Shown here piece after piece: positions 1 to 11,700 of a stretch of DNA of 64,000 nt. This stretch comes from Malania oleifera (Eukaryota; Streptophyta; Magnoliopsida; Santalales; Ximeniaceae): assembly GCF_029873635.1 (NCBI RefSeq), contig NC_080417.1, positions 34,212,214-34,276,213 on the forward strand, written 5' to 3'. The position numbers and the translations under genes are program-made. The stretch's first letter is position 1, and each line of letters begins with the position of its first letter. The notes under the pieces are model-generated. The model did not search any database. It was not told the origin of the DNA and saw nothing but the letters and a program-made list of their open reading frames with translations.

Positions 1-567
1 CTCCTACTGTACTCTAGCCTAATACCCACAGGGTTCCCTACTCAACATCCTGAAAACAACATCCCCCAAAACAAAATATCAATATTTCTTTGCATACAAC
101 ATTTCTTATAACTGTAGGGAAAGCAAATACCGAATAAATTGCCTTACCTTGAAATTGGGATGAATTTCAAACCAGCTCCACCAACAATCAGGTCTAGCAG
201 ACTTGCAGAGAACTTCACCAGGAGAGTCGTGGTGGCCTCAAATCTTCGATCTGGCGAGAAACAGAGTCGGGATCGAGGAGAGAAGGGGAGGGGAACGTTT
301 TAAAGAGGGAGGAAAATATTTTTGTGCTGAATTTCAGTCAAAAATTCGGGTTTCAACTACTTATAGCCCTAGATTCGTTGATGAGACACGTCATCTCGTC
401 GACGAACCTACACCCCTCGTTGATGAGTTTCAGGCTGCCACAAACCCTCTCTCAATATCTTCTCTTCGACGAGAGGTGTCTTCGTCGACATGACCCTCAT
501 GTATTCTCATTGATGAACTCCCTGTGTTCGTCGACGAGGCTCTGTTTAAATTTTTTGGGTTGTTACA
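1..567 (-). mobile_element. Partial LTR of a Ty3/Gypsy element (minus strand)
   Basis: On the minus strand the LTR starts at 567 with TGTAACAACCCAAAAAA, which resembles the TGTAAGAACCCGAACC start of the LTR at 26203. A TATA-like GGCTATAAG lies near 360 (reverse complement), and a U3 cluster of TCGTCGACGA-type palindromes lies at about 370-540. The remainder of the LTR lies beyond the window edge. The short ORFs at 203-635 are not genes. The family assignment is inferred from shared architecture with the other LTRs in this window. Confidence 0.6.
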
Positions 568-1310
568 ATCACAATTTTAGAACCATGATTTTCCAATCCA
601 ATAAAAACCCAATAAATTCAGAAAAAATCATATAAATTTTTCGATTGTTCCAGAAAACCATTTTGAACACAAACTTTACATATGAAACAATAATGAGATC
701 GAAAGGAGTTAACGAAAGCGATCTTTATATTGAAAGAAAGATCACAATAATTTCAACTGTGGCTCTAATACCACATGTAAGAATTTATACTATTATTTTT
801 CTGTTATTTGCTGAAATAGGATCGTTAATTATCATGACCTTCACATCAATTACCTTTAAATCATAAATTCACATACCGGAATTAGCCATGATATATATCA
901 ATCGAGAAGAGCACCCGAAGAAATTGTTTCTATCGCTTCACCCCGATCTCTTTCTGTACTTCACCAAGTTTTATGGGAGTAAGGCTAATGATAGAGAACT
1001 AAGGCAGAGAGAGGACATGTTGACTTTTTTAATCTAATTCCGTTTTGATAATGACAAACCATAAGGATCTTATGTGTGCTTTTAGTAAGGTAATAGGTTA
1101 ATAATTCAACACACACATAAGGGAAAGAAAAAATGGAAGCGAGAAGGGACTTAAAGATTATATTGTTAGGAAAATTCCATGGAAGAAAGAAGAGCAAAAA
1201 AAGAGGTAGAAGAAGACATTTATTATTTGATTTATAATTGCATTTAATTTTGGGTTTGTAATAATGCATTGCATGCATGATAGGATTGAATGCTTAAAGA
1301 CCATAGACTA
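568..1310. other. Unclassified AT-rich stretch with a PBS-like site
   Basis: No coding region is convincing here. At about 763-776 the reverse complement reads TGGTATTAGAGCCA, close to the usual tRNA-Met primer-binding site. It is followed on the plus strand by TGTAAGAATTTATAC, which could be the end of a minus-strand LTR extending upward. This may be a Copia LTR remnant, but no partner LTR is visible. Confidence 0.3.
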
Positions 1311-1810
1311 ACCATTAGGATCCAAAACCCTTCAATTAAAATGCTATATCTCATACACAAAAGGTTGACAAATTTTTGGAACGTAAATAGGGCCAAAATC
1401 ATGTTTTAAACAGGTCTTAGTCGACCGACCCTTGAGTGTTCAAAACATCTTAGTCTACTGACATTATGTTTTAGGTTTTTATATTGCTCAACCAACCGAC
1501 CCCATTAAACACCTAAAATGATAAGTCGATCGGCCTTTTAAATTGACCACATTTTGACCCCTCAGCCGCACAACCTTTGTGCCTTAAGAGTGTTCAATTG
1601 AGTGGCACTGTTCACTCAGCAGATTGACCGAGAGCTCAGCTTACCGAACTTACGTAACTTGGGAAATCGCCTTGTTCAGCCAACCAACATCTTCCATGGT
1701 CAACCAAACCCTTAAATAAAATTAAAAATTTTACAAAGGTCAGTCGACCAGTGCTTGCACCAGTCGATCGAACCTCTCGAGTTTCAGCTAGTTTTCAGTG
1801 CTAATTATAT
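1311..1810. repeat. Degenerate GTCGACCGAC-motif region
   Basis: Variants of AGTCGACCGACC / CAGTCGACCAG recur at roughly 1418, 1490, 1525, 1675, 1740 and 1765, in DNA without ORFs. The pattern resembles U3 repeats of a decayed LTR, but no ends could be placed. Confidence 0.35.
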
Positions 1811-3506
1811 TTAAATTTTAATTAAACTTTTTTTAAAAATGGCTAGCCTATCCCCAATGGTTAAAAATCTTGGAAAGTCTATAAAGAGCCCGTTTGTAAG
1901 CATAATTAGGTGTAGCCACAGATAATTCAACATCCAGTAACTGAGTTTCCATCCCACACATTTTAATATATTTTCGAGAAATAAACGAATGTGTGGCCCC
2001 TGTATCAAATAAAACAGTAGCTTTAATTGAAAACATAGTAATAGTACCTATCACCACATTGTTGGTCGCCTCTATGTCTCCTGGTGTCAGGGCATAAACC
2101 TGCACCTAGGCGGTGTTCCTCAGCTGGCCGCCCGGGGTGCTTGGTCGTTTCTCCTGAATTGTCTCAAAGCTGGCGCACTACTCAGCAACGCACAATAATC
2201 TCATGCTATATGATCAGGTCTACCAAACCGATAGCAGGCATTCCTTCCCGCTCGACACTCTCTCATATGCCTTTTTCTATATATAGGGTAAATATGATAA
2301 GTCCAATCACCCTAATACTCACAGCTCCCCATCTCCTATCTCGGGGCCCCACTAAATTTGTCTCTCTTCCATAGACCTCGTCTAGTTCCTACTCGGAATT
2401 CAGGGGGCGTAGGCCTCTTCCTCTAACTCTATACCCCAACACCTCTTTGTAGGTTGGTATCGATCACTGTGGCTTTATCAACTAGCTCTAAGAAGGTCTG
2501 AACCTAGAATGCCACCATCTGCTTATAGATACTCTGTCTCAGGCTTTCCTCAAATTTCCTCGCCTTCTTCTTCTCATCTGGCACCATGTATGATGCAAAT
2601 CGGGATAACTTTAGAAATCTAGCTGCATACTATTGAACCGTCAGATACCCTTGAGTCAAATTCAGAAATTGGCTACTTTTGCGTTCCTGGTAGTAGTGGG
2701 GAAGTACCATTTGAAGAATATCTCCTTGAAGAGGCTCTGAGTCAAAGATATAGGCACCGACCTCTGCTCCTCTAGCAACCTCACTGACCTTCACCAACGT
2801 TTAGCCTCCCCTATCATCTTAAAAGTGGCAAATGATACTTTCTGCTCCTCAATACAAGGGAGAACTGCCAACGTCTCTTCAATCTCCTGGACCCAGTTTT
2901 CTGCCATAAATGGGTCGATTCCTCCTGATAATGAGGGGGGATTCATCAGAGTAAACTGCTCGATCGTGCAGCCCTGTTCCCCTGAATTTCTTGCTATCTC
3001 CGTCGTTACTTGTTGGGCGACACTGCGCAATACTACATCAGAATCACTACTGCCCAGATTAAAAGGCTCCACATCGTTACCACCACTAGTGTGTGCATTG
3101 CTATTCTCAGGGTCCATTCTGAAAATAGAACAAAATAGTATGAGATTCCTAATTTCATAACACGACTAATACATTTATCTAAGTAGGAACCATAAGATAT
3201 CTTCATATAACCAATCAACTTAACATCCTTATTTCCCAATTTAAGGTATAGTCTTACTGCTTAGAAACAAAAACCAATGATAGTTTACCATGACTTTCCT
3301 GAAACCGTCGTCTCAGGAAAATCACAGAAACTGTCATGGAATTCCTGCCTCTAGGCTGCGAGACAAAATCCTAAATCCTTCTTTAACTTCCAATAATGAC
3401 TTCTAAAATCCTAATCTACACATTTCCTACCCTTACCAAGATCCGTTTCTATATTCTGGTATTGCTATCTATTGTGCACTAAAGTCTACAGAGCCTAGCA
3501 ACTTAA
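1811..3506 (-). pseudogene. Ty3/Gypsy gag and protease remnant (minus strand)
   Basis: Read downward from 3117, the translation begins MDPENSNAHTSGG and continues through a gag region (IEQFTLMNPPSLSGGIDPF, then a stretch ending GEAKRW). Several in-frame stops and shifts interrupt it. It goes on to a degenerate zinc knuckle near 2200-2240 and a retroviral-type aspartic protease at 2105-1848 with the active-site motif FDTGATHSF. Homology fades near 1810, before any reverse transcriptase. The coding sequence lies just inside the primer-binding site at 3507-3518, so the order PBS-gag-protease is canonical for Ty3/Gypsy. Similarity of the gag and protease to the element at 28346-31125 suggests the same broad lineage (Del/Tekay-type chromovirus, inferred). 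It is dead: the frame is broken and pol is missing. Confidence 0.8.
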
Positions 3507-3518
3507 GCTCTGATACCA
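3507..3518 (-). other. Primer-binding site (tRNA-Met type)
   Basis: The reverse complement reads TGGTATCAGAGC, the standard plant retrotransposon PBS complementary to the 3' end of initiator tRNA-Met. It lies 3 bp from the LTR terminus TGTCACGACCC (3522), which fixes the LTR boundary and the minus orientation. Confidence 0.8.
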
Positions 3519-3521
3519 CAC

Positions 3522-5790
3522 TGTCACGACCCAATTTTGTTGTATTAATTTTTTTTCCACATATTAAACTCTGATACCATGCTATAATATCCCAAACCCC
3601 AAGTGGATCCCCGATTGACCTGTCCATATTTAAAATAAAACATGCAGCAGAAACTTATACATAAATTCTGAATGCAATACCAAAGTTCTAGAAACACCAT
3701 ATCATATATTCACATGTCTCCCCAAAACCAAGATAATACTAAAGCCAAAAGAAATACCAAATGTATCTATATACATATACATACTAGTATCTCACCAGCA
3801 CCATCTTCAAACCCCACTAACTAATCCTACCTAGAGCTTTCTAAGATCGGCTCCCTGGATCTCTTGAAATGTTAAAAGATTATAGGGGTGAGACACCTCG
3901 TAGTAAGACGGGATAGATTATTGTTGGTGTGTGGCAACATGAGTTTTGGTGTAGTATAACTTATAACCTTTAAATAATTAACTAGTAAATCATGTAAACC
4001 TGTACTCATATATATACTTATATATTTAGCGACATACATACTTTTCTTCATAAACATACTTTATCATAATAGATTCTTCTGTGTAAGTAAATTGTTTAAT
4101 ATATTTATACATACATAAAACTTTCCCTAGGACCTTCATAAATCTCGTCATGTAATAACCCCACATGACCGAGTTGTGCGGCTTGTAGGCTAGACTTAGT
4201 AGTGGCTAGTCTACCATGCTAAGTCAAACATAAAGTCTATAAGTACAATTGCCCACCGAGCCTGGTTCGGACCCATCCTGCTCTCCGTAACACTTCGCGG
4301 GCCGAACCCACAGGGTATTCTGCTCTCTACAACACTTCACGAACTAATCGACTATCCAATACCAACACTTTATCTAAGAAGTGTGGTTGCACTAACTGAT
4401 TTGTACACCCAGCCTGGTCCGAACCTATCTTGTTCTCCGTAACACTTCTCAGGTCGGACACAAGGAGGTATCCCGCTCTTCGCAACATTTCTCGGATCTT
4501 GCTAAACATACCTAGTCCATTATGGTTCTAATATCATATAGTATATTTCATATATTATAACGGTAACATATCTCATTTTCATATTTCTACGTAAAATCTG
4601 TCATATCATAATTTCCATATAAAAACTATCATATCATAACTAATTACAACATAAGCCGGCTAAACTGTCACGACAATAGGCCGGCTAAGCTGTCATGGCA
4701 TAAAGCCAGCTAATTTGTCACGGCGTTAAGCCGATTAATCTGTCACGATGCTGGGCCAGCTAAACTAATCACGACACTAGGCCGGCTAAACTGTCACGAC
4801 ACTAGGCCTACTAAGCTGATCATATCATAATTTTTGTAATACTTTTAACATTTTCTGAAAAATCATTATCAAACCACACATGTTCCGTATAATCATAAAA
4901 ATAATCTAACATGCTTATCTATTCCATAAAATATTCATACTTAGGCCACACTGTTTGGGTATTATTCTAAAATATACTATCTGTCTGGTAAAAATATGTT
5001 TTGCTGAAAAATAGTATTAAATCTTCTTCTAGGGTTTACTAAACTCAAAATGTCTGTTTTCCCAAAAATATACATTAATTCATGAATGTCATTTCTAAAT
5101 GCCCGAAATCTCAGAAAAATCATAGATATAATTTTTGTAAACAAATATTGCATTTTAGTCAATAAATTTTCTAAAAATACCTAACATAATCTATCATTTT
5201 ACTCGATTCCTAGAGAAATGCTTGCAGGAATCTTAAAGCAGTGCCTATGGCATTCACACAAATCCTTGTGTTCACATGCCCTAGTTTAATCAGCTCAACC
5301 TTGGGATAATTACTATCTTAACATCCCTAGGCTCACACACTCACGTTAACCGATTAAATTCTAAAGAAAATGCAGGTATGATCCACTTTCCATATTTAAA
5401 TTTAATTTTTAACATATTTAAAAATATCAATATGATCAAATCACCACAATTTAATCTAATTTCAAAATATCCCCAAACCCAGGCATATATTTAAATCACA
5501 TAAATATAATTAAATTCATATATTCAGATTTAATCGAAAATATTTTAAAATATGTCTGACATAATCTATTCTCCTTACCTTATCGCAGGAGTAGTGTCTA
5601 TGACGCCCAAATGATGAATCAACTTCGGTTAAAATGTTAGTGGTTGAATTTGGGATCTAAGGATATTTTCTATTCTTCAATCGGTGCATGTTTCACCAAA
5701 AAATCAAGGAAAGAGAAAGTGAGTTGAGGGGGGGGGGGGGGGGAGAGAGCGCGAAATGGGGGGGCCTGGATCTTGCTTCCTGAAGGATCT
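3522..5790 (-). mobile_element. Ty3/Gypsy LTR (minus strand), U3 end lost
   Basis: The LTR 3' end is ...GGGTCGTGACA on the minus strand, next to the PBS. Inside are the conserved family motif GAGGTGTCTCACCCC (reverse complement at 3885-3897), a roughly 130-bp degenerate duplication at 4250-4500, and a minisatellite of about 30-bp GGCCGGCTAAACTGTCACGAC-like units at 4655-4815. A second PBS-like motif (reverse complement of TGGTATCAGAG) lies inside the LTR at about 3565-3577. The U3/TATA end is not recognisable; the LTR runs into G-, TA- and TTA-repeats after about 5720. Confidence 0.7.
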
Positions 5791-5793
5791 GAG

Positions 5794-5836
<43 letters not shown>

Positions 5837-5873
5837 TTAATATATTATTATATTATATTGTGTTAATTAATTA

Positions 5874-5918
<45 letters not shown>
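5724..5918. repeat. Cluster of poly-G, (TA)n and (TTA)n microsatellites
   Basis: A poly-G run near 5728-5743 is followed by (TA)n at 5796-5831 and (ATT)n at about 5877-5917. The poly-asparagine ORF on the minus strand here is a translation of the trinucleotide run and is not a gene. Confidence 0.9.
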
Positions 5919-5934
5919 TTTTGGGATCACTGCA

Positions 5935-6830
5935 AGTATAGACTTACTGTTATAATAATGGTTATTTACTCTATCAATTGCATTAATATTATTACAATTA
6001 ATTAGGATAGGTGACATTGGTTTTTCCCAAAATGGAATTTCATACAACATATGTCTTAACCAACTTACTTCCTCACTAGTTGATGTTAAAAGCAATAAGC
6101 TCAGCTTCTATAGTTGAGTTAGTAATTATTGTTTATTTTTTAGATTTCCAGCAAATAACACCATCACCTAAAGTAAAAATATAATCAATGTTAGATAGAG
6201 AATCACCTAACAAAGTATTCCAATAAGTATCACGTACAATAACTTTCAAGTACAACTGGATACTTAGTAAAAAACAAGCCATAAGTTTGGTACTAATTAG
6301 CTATTTCATTACACGTTCAAGAGCATTCCAATGTTCTCTACCCGGCTTGCTAAAAAGTCTACTAAGCATACTTACTGCACATGCAATGTCAGATCTAGTT
6401 AAATCAGTTGCATATTTCAGGCTATCGATAATGCTATTATATTCATTTTGATTAACCACTTCATTTTCATTCTCAATAGGAAATAAGTGATTACTTGAAT
6501 CAAAAGGAATAGTAACATACTTGTACTTATCATAACCATATTTATTCAAAAAAATTTTAACTTAATATGATTGATCAAGAAATATACCATCGCACGATCT
6601 TGTAATTTTCATACCTAAAATAACATTAGTCTCACTTAAATCTTTTATCTCAAAATATTTTTTGAGCATAGTTTTGGATTCTTTAAAAGGAGCGTACACC
6701 TTGAACCAATATTTATCATAACAGACATGTCTATTAGCACTTGAGTCTGCCCACCATCCTTCAATACTATAGACTATATTTATATAAGTAAGCATCACTA
6801 CAAATAGTTCCTCAACTATATTAAGTTAAG
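5935..6830 (-). pseudogene. Copia polyprotein remnant with internal deletion
   Basis: All similarity is on the minus strand. At 6798-6562 the translation has [12 protein letters not shown], which matches the Copia protease region (ancestral D-S-G-A). Within about 25 residues it passes into [18 protein letters not shown], which belongs near the C-terminal end of the Copia reverse transcriptase. The order continues with an RT/RNase H linker at 6549-6301 (LKYATDLTRSDIACAVSMLS) and RNase H at about 6095-5935 (TSTSEEVSWLRHMLYEIPF). Integrase and most of RT are absent, so an internal deletion joined protease to RT. Stops and frameshifts separate the blocks. Confidence 0.75.
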
Positions 6831-7810
6831 GAATATGCTCACTTTTGCGAAATTTGCAAATTAAGTTGGAAGCTTCCATTCTATGAGCGTACAAACTAAC
6901 TTTGGTCCAATCTTGTGATTAATATAAATTAGTGCAAATGATAGCATAATATAACTCCTTAAGTTAGGACTTTAAAAATTTGCAAGTTAGTTATGTGCCA
7001 TGATCAAGAGTGAGGTTTTGAAAACATTAGTAAAAAATAAAATTTGTTTAAATATGCATGAAATAAGAAAAAAGGAACCATGATTAATAATGTGTACAAA
7101 TTTACAATGCCAATCTTTGGTTGCAAGCATTTTATATTTCATAAAGTTAGAAAACATCGAGCATTCAAGATGTAAAATATAAATTGGAATTGAAAATTGG
7201 TGAAATTGAAAAACACATGTAATTTACACAATGACTTTTACAAAATAATCCATGAGTTAACCATTTAGACAAACATGAAATTAAACAAAATTTCTAGCCT
7301 AAAAAATTACAGGTTCCATGGATATGGTTGCACAGTAAACAATTTACGCTTCCAACTAACAACAATTTTGATTAAAATTTGTAAATGCAACAAGAAATTA
7401 GTATTCCAAAGGAATGTAAGGCAGGAAAAAAAAAAAATCTCATGTTTGTTGCTTAAATAACAATTTCTCTCAACATTCATTAGTCACTTGTACTCGTAGG
7501 TAGCAGAGACACACTTGATTCGCCAACAATTACCTACTTTGTTGTTGTTGCTCACTACTGCTATTCATTCGTGTGTTGCTCTGCCGCCACCCCCCCCCCC
7601 CTCCCTTCTCTCTTTTTTTTTTGGTGCATTTGCAGATGTGAAAGGAAAAGGATGAACATAAGTCTGATAAATCTTGATGGTTCATCTAACTAGATTCTAT
7701 TGAAACTTGCTACACTAAGTGGTGAGGTTTAGTTGCCCTACCATTAAATCACCCTAGGTACTACGGAGGCCATGTAAAACTGTTTGGACCATCAAACTAG
7801 ATGTTATTTA
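6831..7810. other. AT-rich intergenic DNA, nothing recognised
   Basis: I see no supported gene. There is a short poly-C tract near 7590-7601 followed by a T-run. Short ORFs are what chance gives in AT-rich DNA. Confidence 0.5.
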
Positions 7811-8446
7811 AGGGTCTGCTTGGTATCGTTGTTTTCTGTATTTTATTTTTGTTTCTTCATAGTGAAGAAATAGATTATAAAATACATTTGTTTATGTTAT
7901 CAGTTTTTTATTTCTGTTATCGATTTTCAATTGTCTGCTAAAAAATAGAAAACTAGATTTTATGATTTTCAATTGTTTTGGCAACTTGTTCTAGAAATTA
8001 AAATATCTTGAAATAATTTTTTTGAATTAAATTATTCATTTTATACACTTTAAAATTAAAATCAAAATTAAATAATCATATGAATTTAAACATAATTAAA
8101 AGGAAGATATACATAAATTTTAAAAAATAATAATAAAGTTAATTATAAAATACTTATACTATTTTTTAATTGTCATGTCCAATCTTTTTTTATTGTAAAA
8201 TAAAATTTAATTTTTTTTAATGTATATTAATTATAATTTTATTATTTTAATCATATTTTTATAATTTTATTTGATTTAAAGATGAAAATGAGAAATTTTT
8301 AATTAAGTTTTTAATTTATATTTGTTTTATAAATGTTAAGTTGCTAGTTTTTAACTTTTAATTTCTATTTCTAGTTTTTATTTTTTGTTTTTAATCTTCG
8401 TTTCTCAAATTTTTTATAGTAATACCAATACCGAACGATTCTTATG
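7811..8446. mobile_element. Fold-back / MITE-like element
   Basis: The left end (about 7811, GGGTCTGCTTGGTATCGTTG) and the right end (about 8420-8446, TACCAATACCGAACGATTCT) are imperfect inverted complements of each other. The interior is AT-rich and without an ORF, with self-similar runs such as TTTTCTATTTTT on both sides. This fits a non-autonomous inverted-repeat element upstream of the ERA gene. Target-site duplication and superfamily could not be determined. Confidence 0.5.
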
Positions 8447-8759
8447 TTCCTAGACGACCGAATGAGATTTTTCTAAAAAACAAAAAAAAAAACTTGCCAA
8501 ATGGTAATGTGAGATTTGTTTATGCATCAATTTGGGAAACATTGTCCAGTTCGGACGTTTTAAAATAATTTATAATAAAATATATTCATTTAGGAAAAGA
8601 CTCGCGCATTTCGTTTTTGAAAAGAGCAGGGCATCTTTTCATTTTACCGAGCAGACCTTCCCCCGCGGAAAACGACGCCGTCTAACTGTTGCGATAGAGC
8701 GCTCGACACGGGGGAAGTGGGAAGATGAGGTTGGTGCTTGGTGTATCGGCAGCGAAGAA
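8447..8759 (+). promoter_or_regulatory. Probable promoter and 5' leader of the ERA-like gene
   Basis: This stretch lies between the fold-back element and the chosen start codon. GC content rises sharply from about 8640 (CGGAAAACGACGCCGTC at 8665-8681). No clear TATA box is seen. The reading frame is open upstream to 8532, so an earlier start cannot be excluded from sequence alone. Confidence 0.4.
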
Positions 8760-11700
8760 ATGGAGTTAGCTCTGCGGATATCCGTGCCGCTTACCCGAGA
8801 AACAAAAACCATAATCCAAACTCATCACTGTCGCCGTATAACCACCCTTCGGAAAAGGCATGCTTTCCCTCTTCCTCTTCCCCCCGAAAACAACCCCTTC
8901 ACAGACACCCAATTTCACCTTCAGGCTACAAGGCTTGGTAGAAATAGAAATGGGGAGCTTCTGTTGCAAGAGAACGAAGAAGAAAAAGAAGAAGTAGTAG
9001 TAGTAGAAGAAGAAGATGTTCGCAACCTAGCGGATGTGAAACCAGCTGCGTCAGCGGGTATGTCCGACGACGACGAATCCTCTTCTCTTCTCTCTCTGAC
9101 CGATAAGCCTGACAGAACCACGGCCTTGCCCGACGACTACGACATGGAGGAACTTGACTTCTCCGCCGGCCCTAACCACCGAAGTGGTTCGTCGTCTTTT
9201 TTTCTTTATCTCCCCCAACCCGAATTCGCCTGCAATTTTTTTTTTTTTAAAAAATATATAAAATTTCACCTTGTTTGTCTTTTTTTTTTTTTTTTTCTAA
9301 TTTTTCAACATTTGTGTACACAATGAAGAAAATATTTGGTTTTTTTTTTTTTTTTAAAAGAAATTGTCTAACCGTTGAAAAACTGACATGAAATGTGATA
9401 TTTTCATGATATTTTGAGACACTGGAAATGAAAAAAAAAATTCACAACTAAACAAGCCCTACTGATTTCTTATGTAGCAAATTTTGGTTGTTTTTGAATG
9501 ATGAAGAGTGTCTGGTATGCTCAAAATTGTGAACCAGTGTAGATTGTTTTATTATAGGACTCATAAGTTGCTGTCCGAATAAAAGCTCATGACGAGCTAC
9601 TTCAGGAAACTGTCTCAATTTTTTTTTGTGCGCGCGCGCGCGATCCTTGGGTTTGTATGCTTGCACTTTGCATCTCTTACTAAAACCATCCTCTTAATGT
9701 CGAATTAATTCAGTGATAAAGAGTTTGATTGAAACTCTTGATTTTCTCCCAAGGCTTTTGAATCAATACTCTACCATTCCCTTGTTACAATTTCTGTAAT
9801 TTTCACACAATAAGGTGACATTTGATTTGATGAATGTCCATCCCTAGGAATACAGTAGAATGAGACGCAAATGTAATAGAAAATTGTAAAGAAATACGAT
9901 AATTTAGAAAAAGTCACTCATGCAGAAGCTTGTGTTATTCCATTCAACAAGGAATAGGATAGAAATAGAAAATCACAGGGTGAAATTTGGGAGTAGTGGT
10001 TCATTGTCTATGCCTTATTATGGATTCATAAAGGTTTTAACATTGTCATTTACTTAATGATGACAACGTATCTTTTTTTTTTTTTTTTTGTAAGCTATCA
10101 AATTGTTACCCATCTAAATCCTAAGAATAGACATTCCATGAACCAAAAGTAACATAAATTTCCTTGAAAACATAATCATATGATAAGTTCAAATGCAAGG
10201 ATGAAATATATTGAAGTGCATGTCTAAATCCATGTTTGAGAGAGTCTAGACTTGAGAGCACGGTCGCTTGGAAGACCTTCAACTCCCTTCTCCAACTTAT
10301 GTTAGTCTCAAGGCTCCTTAGGCAACCCTAGCCCAGTAGGGTGCCTTTGTTTCACAAACTAGGTTTCTTAGGATTGGATGGGGCTATAGATAAAATTGGG
10401 TTGGATTGGATATGACAACACCTTTGTTTGGCTTGTGATGTATAAGGGATGGGCTTGTATATTGTATGGTGCAAGTGCAACCTAAGATGCCATGGACTAG
10501 ATGTTAAAATGACAAAAATTCCCTAAATCTCCATCAATCATGGAATTTGCAATGTTTTATAAATTGGATTTCTTTTTCTTGCTTTTGTCAATTGTACTTG
10601 TAGCTAGTCATGTCTTAGCCTTTACTAGGTAGTGGAAGGGGTGAATGGGCTTTTGGGGGGTCGGGGTCGGGGTGGGCAAGAATGCTTTATACTGTGCGTG
10701 GTATAAGGACTCCCCCCTTTGGGCACATCAAACACAAATAATCTCAACATTATTCGAGTTTATCATGGCCTGGCCTGCAAAAAAATTGCTCACTTGAGGA
10801 TTGCTGCATTTAGACCTATGCACAATAAAAGTCCATACATACCAAATCATGAAAATGCATAGTAAGCTTTGCTTCTGCATCACAGTTCAATGAACCTTTG
10901 TCAATCAGTAGCCTTCGAAAAATCGTTTCGACATGCGCCAAAACCTTGTAAGTTGTAAAACATTTAACCTTTGTCAATCAGTAGCCTTCGAAAAATTGTT
11001 TCGACATGCTCCAAAACCTTGTAAGTTGTAAAACATTTCAGTCCAATTTTTCTTGTGTAAAATAAAATAAATGAGATAAGCAAACCTAGCTTGCTAAATT
11101 ACTAATATTATTCGCTTAGTGCCTCCGTGAACCATTAAGAGACCCGTGCACAAAATCATAACTTGATTCATTGATCAATGCTTGATTGCATTCTTGTTAA
11201 TATTCCAGTTGAAGCGAAAACCCTTTCTTCACTTGTAGTATGTTACATCACCGACTAGTTTTCTTCATTATAACTTTATGAGGTCAATGCAGGATATGTG
11301 GCTGTACTTGGCAAGCCAAATGTTGGAAAGAGTACACTCTCAAACCAAATGGTAGGACAGAAATTGTCAATCGTCACGGAAAAACCTCAAACTACAAGGC
11401 ACCGAATCATTGGTCTATGTTCTGGTCCAGATTATCAGGTTTGATTTTCTTTCTTTCATTCTTTCTTTAGATAATGTTTGCTTCTTTGAGCTGCTTACTT
11501 TATTATATCATAATTTCACCCTTATGACAATTAAGCAATGACATTTGAACCAAAAACCAAAGCCCTTTCTTGTACTGCATGTGTGCAGAACGAATGGGCA
11601 AAAAAGAAGCTTGCAACAGCTACAGATTGTACGCTCCATTTGATGGATCTATATATATTACTAAGAAATTTAGTATTAAGATGTTTAAAATCATTTCACT

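Noticed and set aside
3507-3577. Two elements each with its own PBS
   Set aside because: The solo LTR at 31824-36247 also has the inner motif before its end, so a single LTR containing a PBS-like site is simpler.
5871-6095. Poly-asparagine protein
   Set aside because: The poly-Asn tail is the (ATT)n microsatellite; the rest is Copia RNase H.
8532-8759. Start of the ERA protein at the upstream in-frame ATG (8532)
   Set aside because: The 76 extra residues look like translated promoter DNA, and the start at 8760 gives a normal transit peptide; not fully excluded.
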